Shown here in pieces: positions 1 to 8,900 of a DNA stretch of 42,007 nt (the stretch's first letter is position 1; every line of letters starts with the position of its first letter). The stretch is from Anaerolineae bacterium (GTDB lineage Bacteria > Chloroflexota > Anaerolineae > Aggregatilineales > Phototrophicaceae), in the NCBI GenBank assembly GCA_019912965.1, contig JAIOHM010000063.1, forward strand, positions 1-42,007. The letters run 5' to 3'. The notes below the pieces were generated by a model. It was not told the DNA's origin. It ran no database searches and was given only the letters and a program-made list of their open reading frames with translations. Made by a program: the position numbers and the translations under genes.

Positions 1-3000
1 ACAGGGACGGATTCAATGATGAGGGTGTATTCGCCGCCGGTGCTGTTATCCCAACCGCGAACCTCGATTTCATAAATGCCATTTTCTGGCAAAGTGAAGT
101 TTTCCAACAGCGAATCGGTCACAATGGCGGGGTCAATATCATCGACTTCGATCAGGGTTGAACCATCCGGGGCACGGAGGATAAAGTAAGTATCAAGCAA
201 ACCCTGTTCCAAACGTTGTGCTGAAGTAGAACGGTTAGCAGGTTTATCGGCATTGACGCGGATGGTTACGATTTCCCCGATTGTTCCCTGATATGTCCAA
301 ATTTGAGCTTCGCCAGTTTGGATTTCCCCATCGTTATCACCGATTTGGGCCGTGCCAGCGAGAATGGGCGTAAAAGCTGGAATAGTAGGGGTGACGGTGG
401 GTGTGGAGGATGATGTGGGGGTATTGGAGGCGGTGGGGGAAGCGATGGGCGTCCAAATGGGGATGGTGCTCGTAGGGAATGGCGTCAAGACGAATTCGAT
501 ATTGGCGTTTTCTTCGCAGAGGGGCCGGACATTGTAGAGCAAGCGGTTGGCACAGGTGAGTTTATCGACTTGACGATTGTCGTGAGTCCATTGAATAAGT
601 TCATCGAGGGTATCTAAACGCCACAGGATGAGCGTGCTGTCGGATGACCCAGACAAAACTGTACGACCATCGGGACTGAAGGCGATACTACTCACCGCGC
701 TAGTGTGTCCCTCAAAGCGGCGGATGCTCTCGCCACTTACCACATCCCACAGTATGAGCGTGCTGTCGGATGACCCAGACAAAACTGTACGACCATCGGG
801 ACTGAAGGCGATACTATTCACCGCGCTAGTGTGTCCCTCAAAGCGGCGGATGCTCTCGCCACTTACCACATCCCACAGAATCAATTCGGGATTTCTTCCA
901 AAAGGGTCACCTGACCCGGACAAGGCGGTGCGACCATCGGGACTGAAGGCGATACTCTTCACCCGACCCGTTGATCCCTCAAAGTGGCGGATGCTCTCGC
1001 CACTTACCACATCCCACGGAATCAATTCGGGATTTCTTCCAAAAGAGTCACCTGACCCGGACAAGGCGGTGCGACCATCGGGACTGAAGGCGATACTATT
1101 CACCTCGCTAGTGTGTCCCTCAAAGCGGCGGATGAGCGCTCCACTCGCTACATCCCATAGGATGAGCGTGCTGTCGCCTGACCCGAACAAAACTGTGCGA
1201 CCATCGGGACTGAAGGCCACACTATTCACCGAATCGATATGCCCCTCAAAGCGGCGGATGCTCTCGCCACTCGCCACATCCCACAGAATCAATTCGGGAT
1301 TTCTTCCAAAAGGGCCAAATGACCCGGACAAAACTGTGCGCCCATCGGGACTGAAGGCGATACTATTCACCCGACCCGTGTGCCCTTCAAAACGGCGGAT
1401 GAGCGCTCCACTCGCTACATCCCATAGGATGAGCGTGCTGTCACTCGACCCCGACAAGGCAAACCGTCCATCCGGACTGAACGCCACACTATTTACCCAA
1501 CTCGTGTGCCCTTCAAAACAGCGGATGAGCGCTCCACTCGCCACATCCCATAGGATGAGCGTGTGGTCACCTGACCCGGACAAAACTGTGCGCCCATCGG
1601 GACTGAAGGCGATACTATTCACCCAATTCGTATGCCCTTCAAAACGGCGGATGAGCGCTCCACTCGCCACATTCCACAATATCAGCGTGTTGTCACTCGA
1701 CCCTGATAAGGCAAACCGTCCATCTGGGCTGAACGTCACGCTATTTACCCAACTCGTATGCTCCTCAAAGCGGTGGATGAGCACTCCACTCGCCACATCC
1801 CACAGGACCAAACTGTTGTCAGCCGACCCGGACAAGGCAAACCGTCCATCTGGGCTGAACGCCACGCTATACACTGAACCGCTATGCCCTTCAAAGCGGC
1901 GGATAATCTCGCCACTCGCCACATTCCACAATATCAGCGTGTTGTCACTCGACCCTGATAAGGCAAACCGTCCATCCGGACTGAACGCCACACTCCCCAC
2001 CGAACCAGTATGCCCCTCAAAATGGCGGCGCGCACCGAAATAGTAGCCGATGTCTGCTAAAACACTTTGGGCAAAAAACGGTTGGTTTGGAATTTTATTG
2101 GCTTCAAGGACGAGGGCGAGCGATTGAAAGGGGTCACCGCGATCATAAATGCCCTGTGCGGCCTGTGCCCATGCGATGCTTTGGGCTTCGGCAACTTGGC
2201 GTTCGGAGGTGGCTTGGGCGGCTTGGGCAGTCGCTACGTTGTTCTGTGCAATATGTACCTGTGTTGCTAGGGATTGGTTGGCGGCGGTTTGCTCGTTGGT
2301 GCGCAGGTTGATGAAAACGAAACCGAGTAAAGCCACTAAGGCAACCGCCAGCACCAATCCAAAGCGGGCTTGGTTCAGGTTGCGGACGCGCTTCTCGTCG
2401 GCGGCCTGCACAATCCGGCTGGCTTCGATGTAATCGCGGTGTAAATCGGTTGGGCTGGGGTCTTTGCCGGGTGCGGCTGCCAGCCAGATTTCCGCCTGCC
2501 GCAGATCGTCGGCACGGAGGGCATAAGCCGGTTTGCGGTTGTTGGCTTCCCATTCGGCGGCACGAATCAGCAACCGAGTGTGCTGGCGGACGTGTTCCGG
2601 GTCTTGTCCGGCGGTGACGGTCAGCTTGGCGAAAGCATCGTCAAAATCATCGGTTTCACGGAAGAACAGCCAGTTGATCCTTTTGAGTTCCGTCCAGTTT
2701 TCGCGGGCGGTTTTCTCCCATTCCTGCTCGAACCACGCGACGGCGAGTTCTTTATCCTCGGCAGGGCGGTGCATGATGGGGATGATGCGCTTGTGATTGT
2801 GGCGGGCGTATTCAACCTCGCGGTTGCAGATTTCGGATTTGAGCGAATCGGGCGAGATGATGAACACAAAATTATCGGCGCTGTTGATGCCCTGACATAT
2901 CTCGCGCCACCACTCAGCAGAATACGGGATGCCTGCCCAATCCACCCACGAGTCGCGCCCGGACTGCTGGAGTGCATCGACCAGACGGCGGGCGAAATCG

Positions 3001-3038
3001 GTATCTTTGCGCGAGTAGGAGATGAATACGTCGGGCAT
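1..3038 (-). CDS. TIR - transmembrane - 11x WD40 - PPC-domain protein (3' end off window)
   Basis: The reading frame is open from an ATG at 3038 to the left edge, so at least 1012 residues are present and the C-terminus is missing. Residues 1-135 form a TIR domain starting MPDVFISYSRKDT; Glu74, in the segment SEICNREVEYA, aligns with the catalytic glutamate of TIR NADases. A linker leads to one membrane segment at about 227-247, then a Gln/Ala-rich stretch. From about 343 to 805 there are 11 WD40 units of the type VAFSPDGRFALSGSSDNTL. A Pro/Thr/Ser-rich linker follows, then a beta-rich domain from about 896 that resembles the bacterial pre-peptidase C-terminal (PPC) fold. With TIR at the N-terminus before the single TM, TIR should be cytoplasmic and the propeller and PPC outside, or the segment may only tether the protein. 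By family knowledge TIR is the effector and WD40 the sensor or scaffold; the role in phage defence is inferred from neighbours. Confidence 0.9.
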   Translation of the reverse strand, partial: MPDVFISYSRKDTDFARRLVDALQQSGRDSWVDWAGIPYSAEWWREICQGINSADNFVFIISPDSLKSEICNREVEYARHNHKRIIPIMHRPAEDKELAVAWFEQEWEKTARENWTELKRINWLFFRETDDFDDAFAKLTVTAGQDPEHVRQHTRLLIRAAEWEANNRKPAYALRADDLRQAEIWLAAAPGKDPSPTDLHRDYIEASRIVQAADEKRVRNLNQARFGLVLAVALVALLGFVFINLRTNEQTAANQSLATQVHIAQNNVATAQAAQATSERQVAEAQSIAWAQAAQGIYDRGDPFQSLALVLEANKIPNQPFFAQSVLADIGYYFGARRHFEGHTGSVGSVAFSPDGRFALSGSSDNTLILWNVASGEIIRRFEGHSGSVYSVAFSPDGRFALSGSADNSLVLWDVASGVLIHRFEEHTSWVNSVTFSPDGRFALSGSSDNTLILWNVASGALIRRFEGHTNWVNSIAFSPDGRTVLSGSGDHTLILWDVASGALIRCFEGHTSWVNSVAFSPDGRFALSGSSDSTLILWDVASGALIRRFEGHTGRVNSIAFSPDGRTVLSGSFGPFGRNPELILWDVASGESIRRFEGHIDSVNSVAFSPDGRTVLFGSGDSTLILWDVASGALIRRFEGHTSEVNSIAFSPDGRTALSGSGDSFGRNPELIPWDVVSGESIRHFEGSTGRVKSIAFSPDGRTALSGSGDPFGRNPELILWDVVSGESIRRFEGHTSAVNSIAFSPDGRTVLSGSSDSTLILWDVVSGESIRRFEGHTSAVSSIAFSPDGRTVLSGSSDSTLILWRLDTLDELIQWTHDNRQVDKLTCANRLLYNVRPLCEENANIEFVLTPFPTSTIPIWTPIASPTASNTPTSSSTPTVTPTIPAFTPILAGTAQIGDNDGEIQTGEAQIWTYQGTIGEIVTIRVNADKPANRSTSAQRLEQGLLDTYFILRAPDGSTLIEVDDIDPAIVTDSLLENFTLPENGIYEIEVRGWDNSTGGEYTLIIESVP
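628..2010 (-). repeat. Tandem WD40-coding DNA repeats
   Basis: Eleven WD40-coding units of roughly 126 bases (some longer) lie in the TIR-WD40 gene. The units beginning at 628 and 754 are nearly identical over 126 bases; I see a single internal difference (actact versus actatt at the same place). Three units carry an extra FGRNPELI segment between the DG loop and the tryptophan. DNA-level identity this high points to recent unit duplication or gene conversion. Confidence 0.9.
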
Positions 3039-3046
3039 AGGAATCG

Positions 3047-3076
3047 TTTTCAGTTATCGGTTTTCAGTTATCAGTA
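3047..3076. repeat. TTTTCAGTTATC direct repeat
   Basis: TTTTCAGTTATC occurs twice (3047-3058 and 3061-3072), followed by a partial third copy. It belongs to the AGTTATC/GGTTATCGG interspersed family also seen at 20081-20160 and 36971-37058. It sits 9 bases upstream of the TIR-WD40 start codon, so it lies in that gene's leader. Confidence 0.7.
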
Positions 3077-3142
3077 TTAGGATAGCGGATTATTGAAGTG
3101 TGGGCAAAAAGGGGCGGGGATTCATCCAATTGCGAAAACCTG

Positions 3143-3151
3143 TGCTATACT
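3143..3151 (+). promoter_or_regulatory. Extended -10 promoter candidate for the helicase gene
   Basis: TGCTATACT matches an extended -10 element (TGnTATACT) about 42 bases before the preferred helicase start at 3193. I see no good -35 hexamer at normal spacing. Its position argues against a start at 3100, which would lie upstream of the promoter. Confidence 0.4.
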
Positions 3152-3192
3152 GCGGGGGAATAAACCTGTTTACAACTGTTTATGAACCTGTT

Positions 3193-5289
3193 ATGAGCGA
3201 ACGTACAACCTTTGCACCCACCTATGGCGAAAAATTATTAAACCGGCTGCTGCGCGATCTGCCGCGTAAGCAGTTTTTTCATCATCATGAACCGCGCCTG
3301 GTCACGTCGGACGGGCACAGCAGCAAGCCGGATTTTGTGATCGTCAGCGCGCTGCTGGGCGTGGTGGTGCTGGAAGTGAAGGATTGGGTCAAGCTGGTGG
3401 GCGGCGACCAACGCACCATCGAGACCATACGCGGCGACGGCACGCCCATGAATCATGATAATCCGATGCGCACGGCAGAGGGTTATGCTTACGACCTCAA
3501 GCGGCGTTTTGAAGAACGGGCGGAACTTTGGGAGCAGTACAAAGGCCGTAAGTGCCTCAAGTTCCCGTGGCAGGTGATGGTCGCCCTGCCCCGCATCAGC
3601 CAGAGTGTGATCCAGCAGTTCGAGAAAAAAGGCATCTGGCCGAAAGGTGTGGTCATCGGCAAGGAGATGCTGGCAAGTGCGGCCCATTTGCAGCAGGCGA
3701 TTCACCATCTGCCGTGGAAATATAAGCTCGATCAGCCGATGTCGCTCGATATTTTAGACATCGTGCGCGAGGTATTGAATCCGTCGCTGGAAGTGCAGAA
3801 CGACGACGGCTTGACGGTCGGCACATTGACGCGCACGCAGTACGGCCTGATCACCGAACCGTTACACAGCCTTTTACCCCGCCAGATGGCGCTGTTTGAC
3901 GACGAAGAACTTTCCAACGAAGCGATGGGCATTCCAGAAAATGCACAGGTGCGGTTGGTGCGCGGCGTGGCAGGCAGCGGCAAAACGCTGGTGCTGGTGC
4001 GGCGGGCGCGGCATCTGGCGGCGTCGTATCCTGAAGCCCGGTTGCTGCTGATGACTTTCAACGTCGAGTTAGCAAAAGATTTGCGGGCGCGTCTGCCGGA
4101 ACAGGTGGAAGTCGCCAATTTCCATAAAATCTGCCGCACGATTCTGGGCAAGGCGTGGCAAGAGCCGCTGAAACTGCGCGATTGGCTGCGGAAATATGGG
4201 CGCGAAACACTGGTACAAATTGGCCTCACCACAGAATTCGCCGCCAGTGAGTTCGGATGGCGCCGGGAGATGGGATTGCTGGATGACGACTCCTATCTCG
4301 AAGCCGAACGCAAAGGGCGTGGACAGCGGCTTGATCGGGCGAAACGCGAGGCATTGAATACGCTGTTTAACGACTATCGCTTGTATCAGGCGGCACTGCG
4401 CGAGGCGGGCGAGGTGTGGTGCGATTGGGACGATGTGGCGTTTCTGGCGCTGGAACGGTTGCAGCCATCCACAGTTACCAGTTACCCGTTGCCAGTTGCC
4501 AGCCAACCCGCTGATGATGAGCAAGTAACCGAGCCTCTAGACTCGTCACGCGTCACGCATCACACCTTACTCGGTGCCTATGACGCGATTTTTCTGGACG
4601 AAGCACAGGATTTCGCGCCCTCGTGGATCCGTTTAACGCGGGCGCTGCTGAAGCCCAACGGCAGCCTGTTCATCTGTGACGACCCGGCGCAGAGCATCTT
4701 TAACGCCTACAACTGGCATCAAAAAGGCTTATCGGTCGTCGGACGCTCACGGATTTTGCGCGTGCCGTTTCGCTCCACGCGTGAGATCAGTCAGGCGGCG
4801 CACAGTCTGATCGAAGCCGACGAAGCACTGCGCGGGACGGAAGATCGCCCGGAGCCGGATTTTACGTCGTATGAATTGGGCAGCGGGCCGCTTCCGGCGC
4901 TGATCGCCTGTGCCGATTCGGATGCCGAAACCGCCTACGTGATGGAAAAAGTGCGCGAACTGTTAGACGCGGGGCTGGCAGCGGGGCAGATTGCCGTCCT
5001 CTGCCACGCCAAATGGCATACCGAACGCTGGCGCGAACTGCGTGAACAGGGCGTTTATGTACAGTATTTCGACAAGATGAAAGGGCTGGAATTCCCGGTG
5101 GTGTTCGTGCCGCATTTGCACGATGCGTTCCCGCATGCGGACGACGCCGACGCGGTGACGGCCATGCGGCGCAAGGTGTTCACGGCCATGACGCGGGCGC
5201 GCTACCGCCTGACGCTGACCTACCAGACGACTTTACCCCGCCCCCTCGAACCTCTTTTAGAACACGTCGGATGTGAGAATTTCGGGTAA
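3193..5289 (+). CDS. NERD nuclease-domain / UvrD-type superfamily I helicase
   Basis: The 698-residue protein starts at MSERTTFAP; an in-frame start at 3100 is less likely because a promoter candidate lies between. The N-terminal NERD domain shows a PD-ExK-like core: Asp47 in KPDFVIV and Glu61-x-Lys63 in LEVKDW. Helicase motif I is GVAGSGKT at 258-265, motif II DEAQDF begins at Asp469, and the C-terminal motifs include MKGLEFPVVFVP and FTAMTRARYRLTLTY. NERD-helicase fusions are predicted DNA-processing enzymes and occur often near defence genes. Residues about 427-458 (PSTVTSYPLPVASQPADD and following) have no helicase character and are encoded by a repeat-like insertion. The gene is divergent from the TIR-WD40 gene, and the toxin-antitoxin pair follows 74 bases downstream. 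Confidence 0.9.
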   Translation: MSERTTFAPTYGEKLLNRLLRDLPRKQFFHHHEPRLVTSDGHSSKPDFVIVSALLGVVVLEVKDWVKLVGGDQRTIETIRGDGTPMNHDNPMRTAEGYAYDLKRRFEERAELWEQYKGRKCLKFPWQVMVALPRISQSVIQQFEKKGIWPKGVVIGKEMLASAAHLQQAIHHLPWKYKLDQPMSLDILDIVREVLNPSLEVQNDDGLTVGTLTRTQYGLITEPLHSLLPRQMALFDDEELSNEAMGIPENAQVRLVRGVAGSGKTLVLVRRARHLAASYPEARLLLMTFNVELAKDLRARLPEQVEVANFHKICRTILGKAWQEPLKLRDWLRKYGRETLVQIGLTTEFAASEFGWRREMGLLDDDSYLEAERKGRGQRLDRAKREALNTLFNDYRLYQAALREAGEVWCDWDDVAFLALERLQPSTVTSYPLPVASQPADDEQVTEPLDSSRVTHHTLLGAYDAIFLDEAQDFAPSWIRLTRALLKPNGSLFICDDPAQSIFNAYNWHQKGLSVVGRSRILRVPFRSTREISQAAHSLIEADEALRGTEDRPEPDFTSYELGSGPLPALIACADSDAETAYVMEKVRELLDAGLAAGQIAVLCHAKWHTERWRELREQGVYVQYFDKMKGLEFPVVFVPHLHDAFPHADDADAVTAMRRKVFTAMTRARYRLTLTYQTTLPRPLEPLLEHVGCENFG
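4470..4565 (+). repeat. Intergenic-type repeats inserted in frame in the helicase
   Basis: CAGTTACCAGTTACC and GTTGCCAGTTGCCAG are followed, after a spacer, by GTCACGCGTCACGCATCAC. These simple reiterated units resemble the AGTTATC-type elements found between genes in this window, yet here the reading frame passes through. The segment lies just before Walker B (YDAIFLDEAQDF), in a likely surface loop. Confidence 0.65.
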
Positions 5290-5318
5290 GTAATGAGGTA
5301 CGAGGGATGAGGGATGAG

Positions 5319-5324
5319 TATAAT
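5319..5324 (+). promoter_or_regulatory. -10 hexamer TATAAT upstream of toxin-antitoxin pair
   Basis: A perfect TATAAT lies 40 bases before the ATG at 5364. The bases 16-18 upstream do not resemble TTGACA. Immediately upstream is a GAGGGATGAGGGATGAG repeat, so the promoter may have been brought or modified by repeat sequence. Confidence 0.45.
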
Positions 5325-5363
5325 AAATTCAAACATCGCGATTAGGCTTACAGGTATTTGTTC

Positions 5364-5591
5364 ATGAACGATTACAGCCATCTGATTACGCTGGAACCGG
5401 GCAAACGGGCGGGGAAACCGTGCATTCGCGGACTGCGGATTACGGTTTACGATGTGCTGTCGTATCTCGCCGCCGGGATGACGATTGAAGAAATCCTCAG
5501 CGATTTTCCAACCCTGACGCGTGACGATATTTTAGCCGCCCTGAGCTATGCGGCTGACCGGGAACATCACACTGTTGTTGTGAAGTCATGA
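5364..5591 (+). CDS. DUF433 antitoxin-like protein
   Basis: This 75-residue protein, MNDYSHLITLEPGKRAGKPC, matches the DUF433 family: the GKPCIRGLRITVYDVLSYLAAGMT core and the following IEEILSDFPTLTRDDILAAL winged-helix-like segment are typical. Members are usually the antitoxin partner of a PIN-like toxin and probably bind DNA for autorepression. An in-frame TTG two codons upstream is possible, but ATG is preferred. Its stop overlaps the start of the next gene (ATGA at 5588-5591), so the two are translationally coupled. Transcription probably starts at the TATAAT box at 5319. Confidence 0.88.
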   Translation: MNDYSHLITLEPGKRAGKPCIRGLRITVYDVLSYLAAGMTIEEILSDFPTLTRDDILAALSYAADREHHTVVVKS

Positions 5592-5920
5592 AACTGCTTT
5601 TTGACAATAATCTCTCGCCCAAATTGGTGAACCAATTAGCGGATTTGTATCCTGACTCCAGTCATGTTGCTACATTGAGTTTAGACAGCGCATCTGATGT
5701 CGAGGTTTGGCGGCGCGCTCAGGATGATGGTTATTGTTTAGTCACGAAAGATGCGGATTTTAATGAACTGCTAGCGATTAGAGGTTTTCCACCGAAGGTC
5801 GTCTGGATACGGTTAGGCAACTGTACCACTGCTGAAATCGCTGCCCTGCTACGAAATCATCACGCGACAATTACAGAATTTGCTGAGGATGATTCAGCTG
5901 GATTGTTGGAACTTCAGTGA
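5588..5920 (+). CDS. DUF5615 PIN-like toxin
   Basis: The 110-residue protein begins MKLLFDNNLSPKLVNQLADL, the hallmark of DUF5615 PIN-like proteins. Candidate acidic residues are in LLFDNNLS, DVEVWRRAQDDG and VTKDADFNEL, the latter close to the PIN metal-binding signature. Members are predicted RNases acting as toxins beside DUF433 antitoxins. The gene overlaps its partner by four bases. It converges with the TIR-NB-ARC gene, leaving 43 bases between stops. The nuclease activity is known only from the family, not shown here. Confidence 0.88.
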   Translation: MKLLFDNNLSPKLVNQLADLYPDSSHVATLSLDSASDVEVWRRAQDDGYCLVTKDADFNELLAIRGFPPKVVWIRLGNCTTAEIAALLRNHHATITEFAEDDSAGLLELQ

Positions 5921-5963
5921 AAATAACCTGTTATACGAAACCCGACGACTTTGTCACCAATCC

Positions 5964-8900
5964 CTACTGCCAGCGCCAATTGTTGCACACGTCCATGACA
6001 TGCTCGGCAATTTGATCGAGAGTGTTGGGCGAGAAAATGGGTGGTGTAAAGATGGATTCCTCAGCGATTAAATAATGTAAGTCTTTTCTTTTGTTTATCT
6101 TGATATTCATAATATGTGTGCAAAGGGCTAGTCGAATATCATGAATAAGTGGTGCTGGTTTCTCTGAGGCTGGAAGCAATTTGCTAAGCATATTTGCACG
6201 CCAATATTCATCATGTGTTGTGCGAACTGCTCTCACAACATTTGTTAGGAGATCAATTTTTTGGTCATCCTCCAACATAATCACTAGCTTTGCTAATACT
6301 CGCACCTGATTAGGGGTAGACTTAATTTCTAGAGCTATTTTCAAACTTTGGTTCAAGATTTTGGCTTTCTGACTTCCCTCCATATTCCCTGCCAAAACTG
6401 CTAGAGTTTGAGCTCTAGTAGATTTAGTCTGAATCATATTTGCTGCTATCAATGCTTCTTTTAATATCTCTCTTTTTTGATCCCCTTGTTTAAAATCTGC
6501 CAATCTAATTAAAACACGTGATTTCCAGTACTTGTGACCAATTGATTTTAAACTTTCCAACTTTTGAATCAACAATTCATCGTCCATATGCAAAGCTAGG
6601 GTCAATAAGGCCCGTTCTTGACTTGCTTTGTCTTTGATAGCATTTACTGCGTTTAAATCTCGTGATAGTAAATCACGGTTGATGTTATTGATTTGAGACT
6701 GGCTAGGCTTAAGGTCTTTTAAGACTGTATTGGGTTTCATGTGATTAGCCACTCTAGCTAATGTTTTTTTTCGCTTAGAATTTGATTCAATCATTTTTGC
6801 TGCTGCTAAAGCTTGCGATAGTATCTGAATTCTTTGTTCTTCATCGAACTTTTGCGCTAATCTTAATAAAAAATCTGCTCGGCTGTTTTTATCACCTATA
6901 TCCATTGCTGCTCTCAAACTCACTATTAATAAATTTGTCTTAATTTCCTCATCCATTCTTTCTGCCAGAAGAATTAACATCTCTAATTTTCTATATCTAT
7001 CTGTGATATTTAGTGCGGCCTCAAGAGCAGCTTTTTGGGTGTCTATTCGCTGGTTATTGGATAGTTTTCCATATATTAAAATATACAAATACACATTTGC
7101 TTTGTGTTCAGCGTTTGGAACAATTTCGGCCATAGCAAGGGCACGCTCAGAAGTCCACAATTCTGCTTCTAATGCTAAACCGATCAGTTTGGGTGGGTAA
7201 TTGGCGGCGATGGAATTGATGCTGGTTTGAATCAGTGCGTAACGGATGCATTGGGCGATAATGGTGGGTTCTTGGTCTGCATCGATCTGGCGTAGGGCTT
7301 CTACATGGGCAATTTCCCATGCTTGTGTTAGATCGTCCAGAAATCCGATGTAGGTGTAGCCGGATTGCTCAAAGCGTTTGTGCATCCAGTCGTGATTGGC
7401 AAACAGTGCGGACAGGTCGTCAGCGCGTTCGGCTTGGATCAGGTGATAAACCAGATAGTCGCACAGGTAGGAATCGGCAGTTTCGTGCCACGACTTTTCT
7501 GGTGCGGGGTTGTAGGCACTCAACAATGTGTGATGCGTTGGGATGCGTTGGCCAGCCAGTTTTTCGCGGGTGTAATCGTGTAAAAGGTCGTGGAGGGTGA
7601 ACGCCCCATCGTCCGCGCGGCGCTCAATCAAGGCTAACCGCGCCAGATCAGTGAGAATTTCTTTACAGTCGAAGTCGGTTAGGGCCGAATCCAGTTTGCG
7701 CCACAAGCGGGTCACAACCACCTGCGGAATCCACACATCTTCTGGGAATACCCCCAATGTAAAGTACAGCGAACGATCAGCTTCGACCAATTGGTTGGTG
7801 CTGAGGTCGAAGCATACCTGCAAATTATCGTTGGCGTCGGTCGAACGGCGGCCTAGCTTGATCTGCGAAACATGCTGGAAGGTGTTCAGCCAGTCCACGC
7901 CGATTATGCCTTCGCGCAGTCGTGCTCCAGCCAGCTTGAGCGCCAGCGGCAGATAACCGAGTCGGTCGGCAATTTCCGGCAGTGCTTCGTCGTCGCGCCT
8001 TGCCCAATCGCGCAGTAATTCGACGGCTTGTGCGGGTTTCATCACATCCAACCGGATTTCGCCCGCGCCCAATGCCAGCGCGATGCTGCCATCGCGGGTG
8101 GTGAACAAAAATCGGCAGCGGGGCGCATCCGCCAGAAACGGTTCGATGTGTTTGGAATCCCACGCATCATCCAGCACGATCAGCGCCGATTTGTGCGGCA
8201 GCAGATCGCGCAGGCGGCTTGTGCCCGTAGCTTCTGTATCATAATGCGCTGCCGAGTCGCCCAACGCCGTGCCGAGGATTTTCATCGTTTCGGCCAAGCT
8301 GCCCGGCGTGCGCCCAATCGTCAGCCAGATAATGCCATCCGGGAAGGCCGCCTGCACAATTTCATCGTGGCACAGCGCAGTCGCCATCACACTTTTGCCG
8401 ATGCCACCCATGCCTCGCAAGGCTGTCAGTGCAACTTTGCGGTCGGTGTCGTCGCCCATCACCGCACGGCGCAAAGCGGTCAGTTCTTCCAGTCGTGCGA
8501 CAAAATTTTCCGGCAGTTTGGGGGCGTTGTTGGGCGTCTGCTGGCGGTTTGTCGGCAAATTGGTGGCTTTGCCTTCGCGGATGTCGGTCAGCAAGGTGAC
8601 AAATTGCTCGTCAAATTGGGTGGTATCGGTGAAGTCGCGGTAATTCAGATGTTCCAGATGCAAAGGGCGGTCAGCGTCCGGCTGTACCAGCAGCGGAATC
8701 ACCCTTTTGCCTTTCCGCAAGGCGCGTAACTGTTCCGCGCGGCAGATTTCCGAGATGAATGACGCCCGACTGAGCAGAGTCAACGTCACATCACAGTCTT
8801 CGATAGCCTGTTCAATATCGCTTGACCAACTCGCGCCGCCATCAATCTCGTTGGTATCGAGCCACGCGCTCAAACCTGCGTTTTGCAAATCAGCTTGCAG

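Noticed and set aside
628..2043. A 471-codon plus-strand frame with regular repeats
   Set aside because: It is the antisense of the WD40 array; the minus strand encodes a coherent TIR-WD40 protein.
3100..3192. Upstream in-frame start for the helicase
   Set aside because: The promoter candidate at 3143-3151 lies after it, and the extra 31 residues look unlike any NERD N-terminus.
8028..8729. A 233-codon plus-strand frame
   Set aside because: Antisense of the NB-ARC region; no recognisable domain and the opposite strand is clearly coding.
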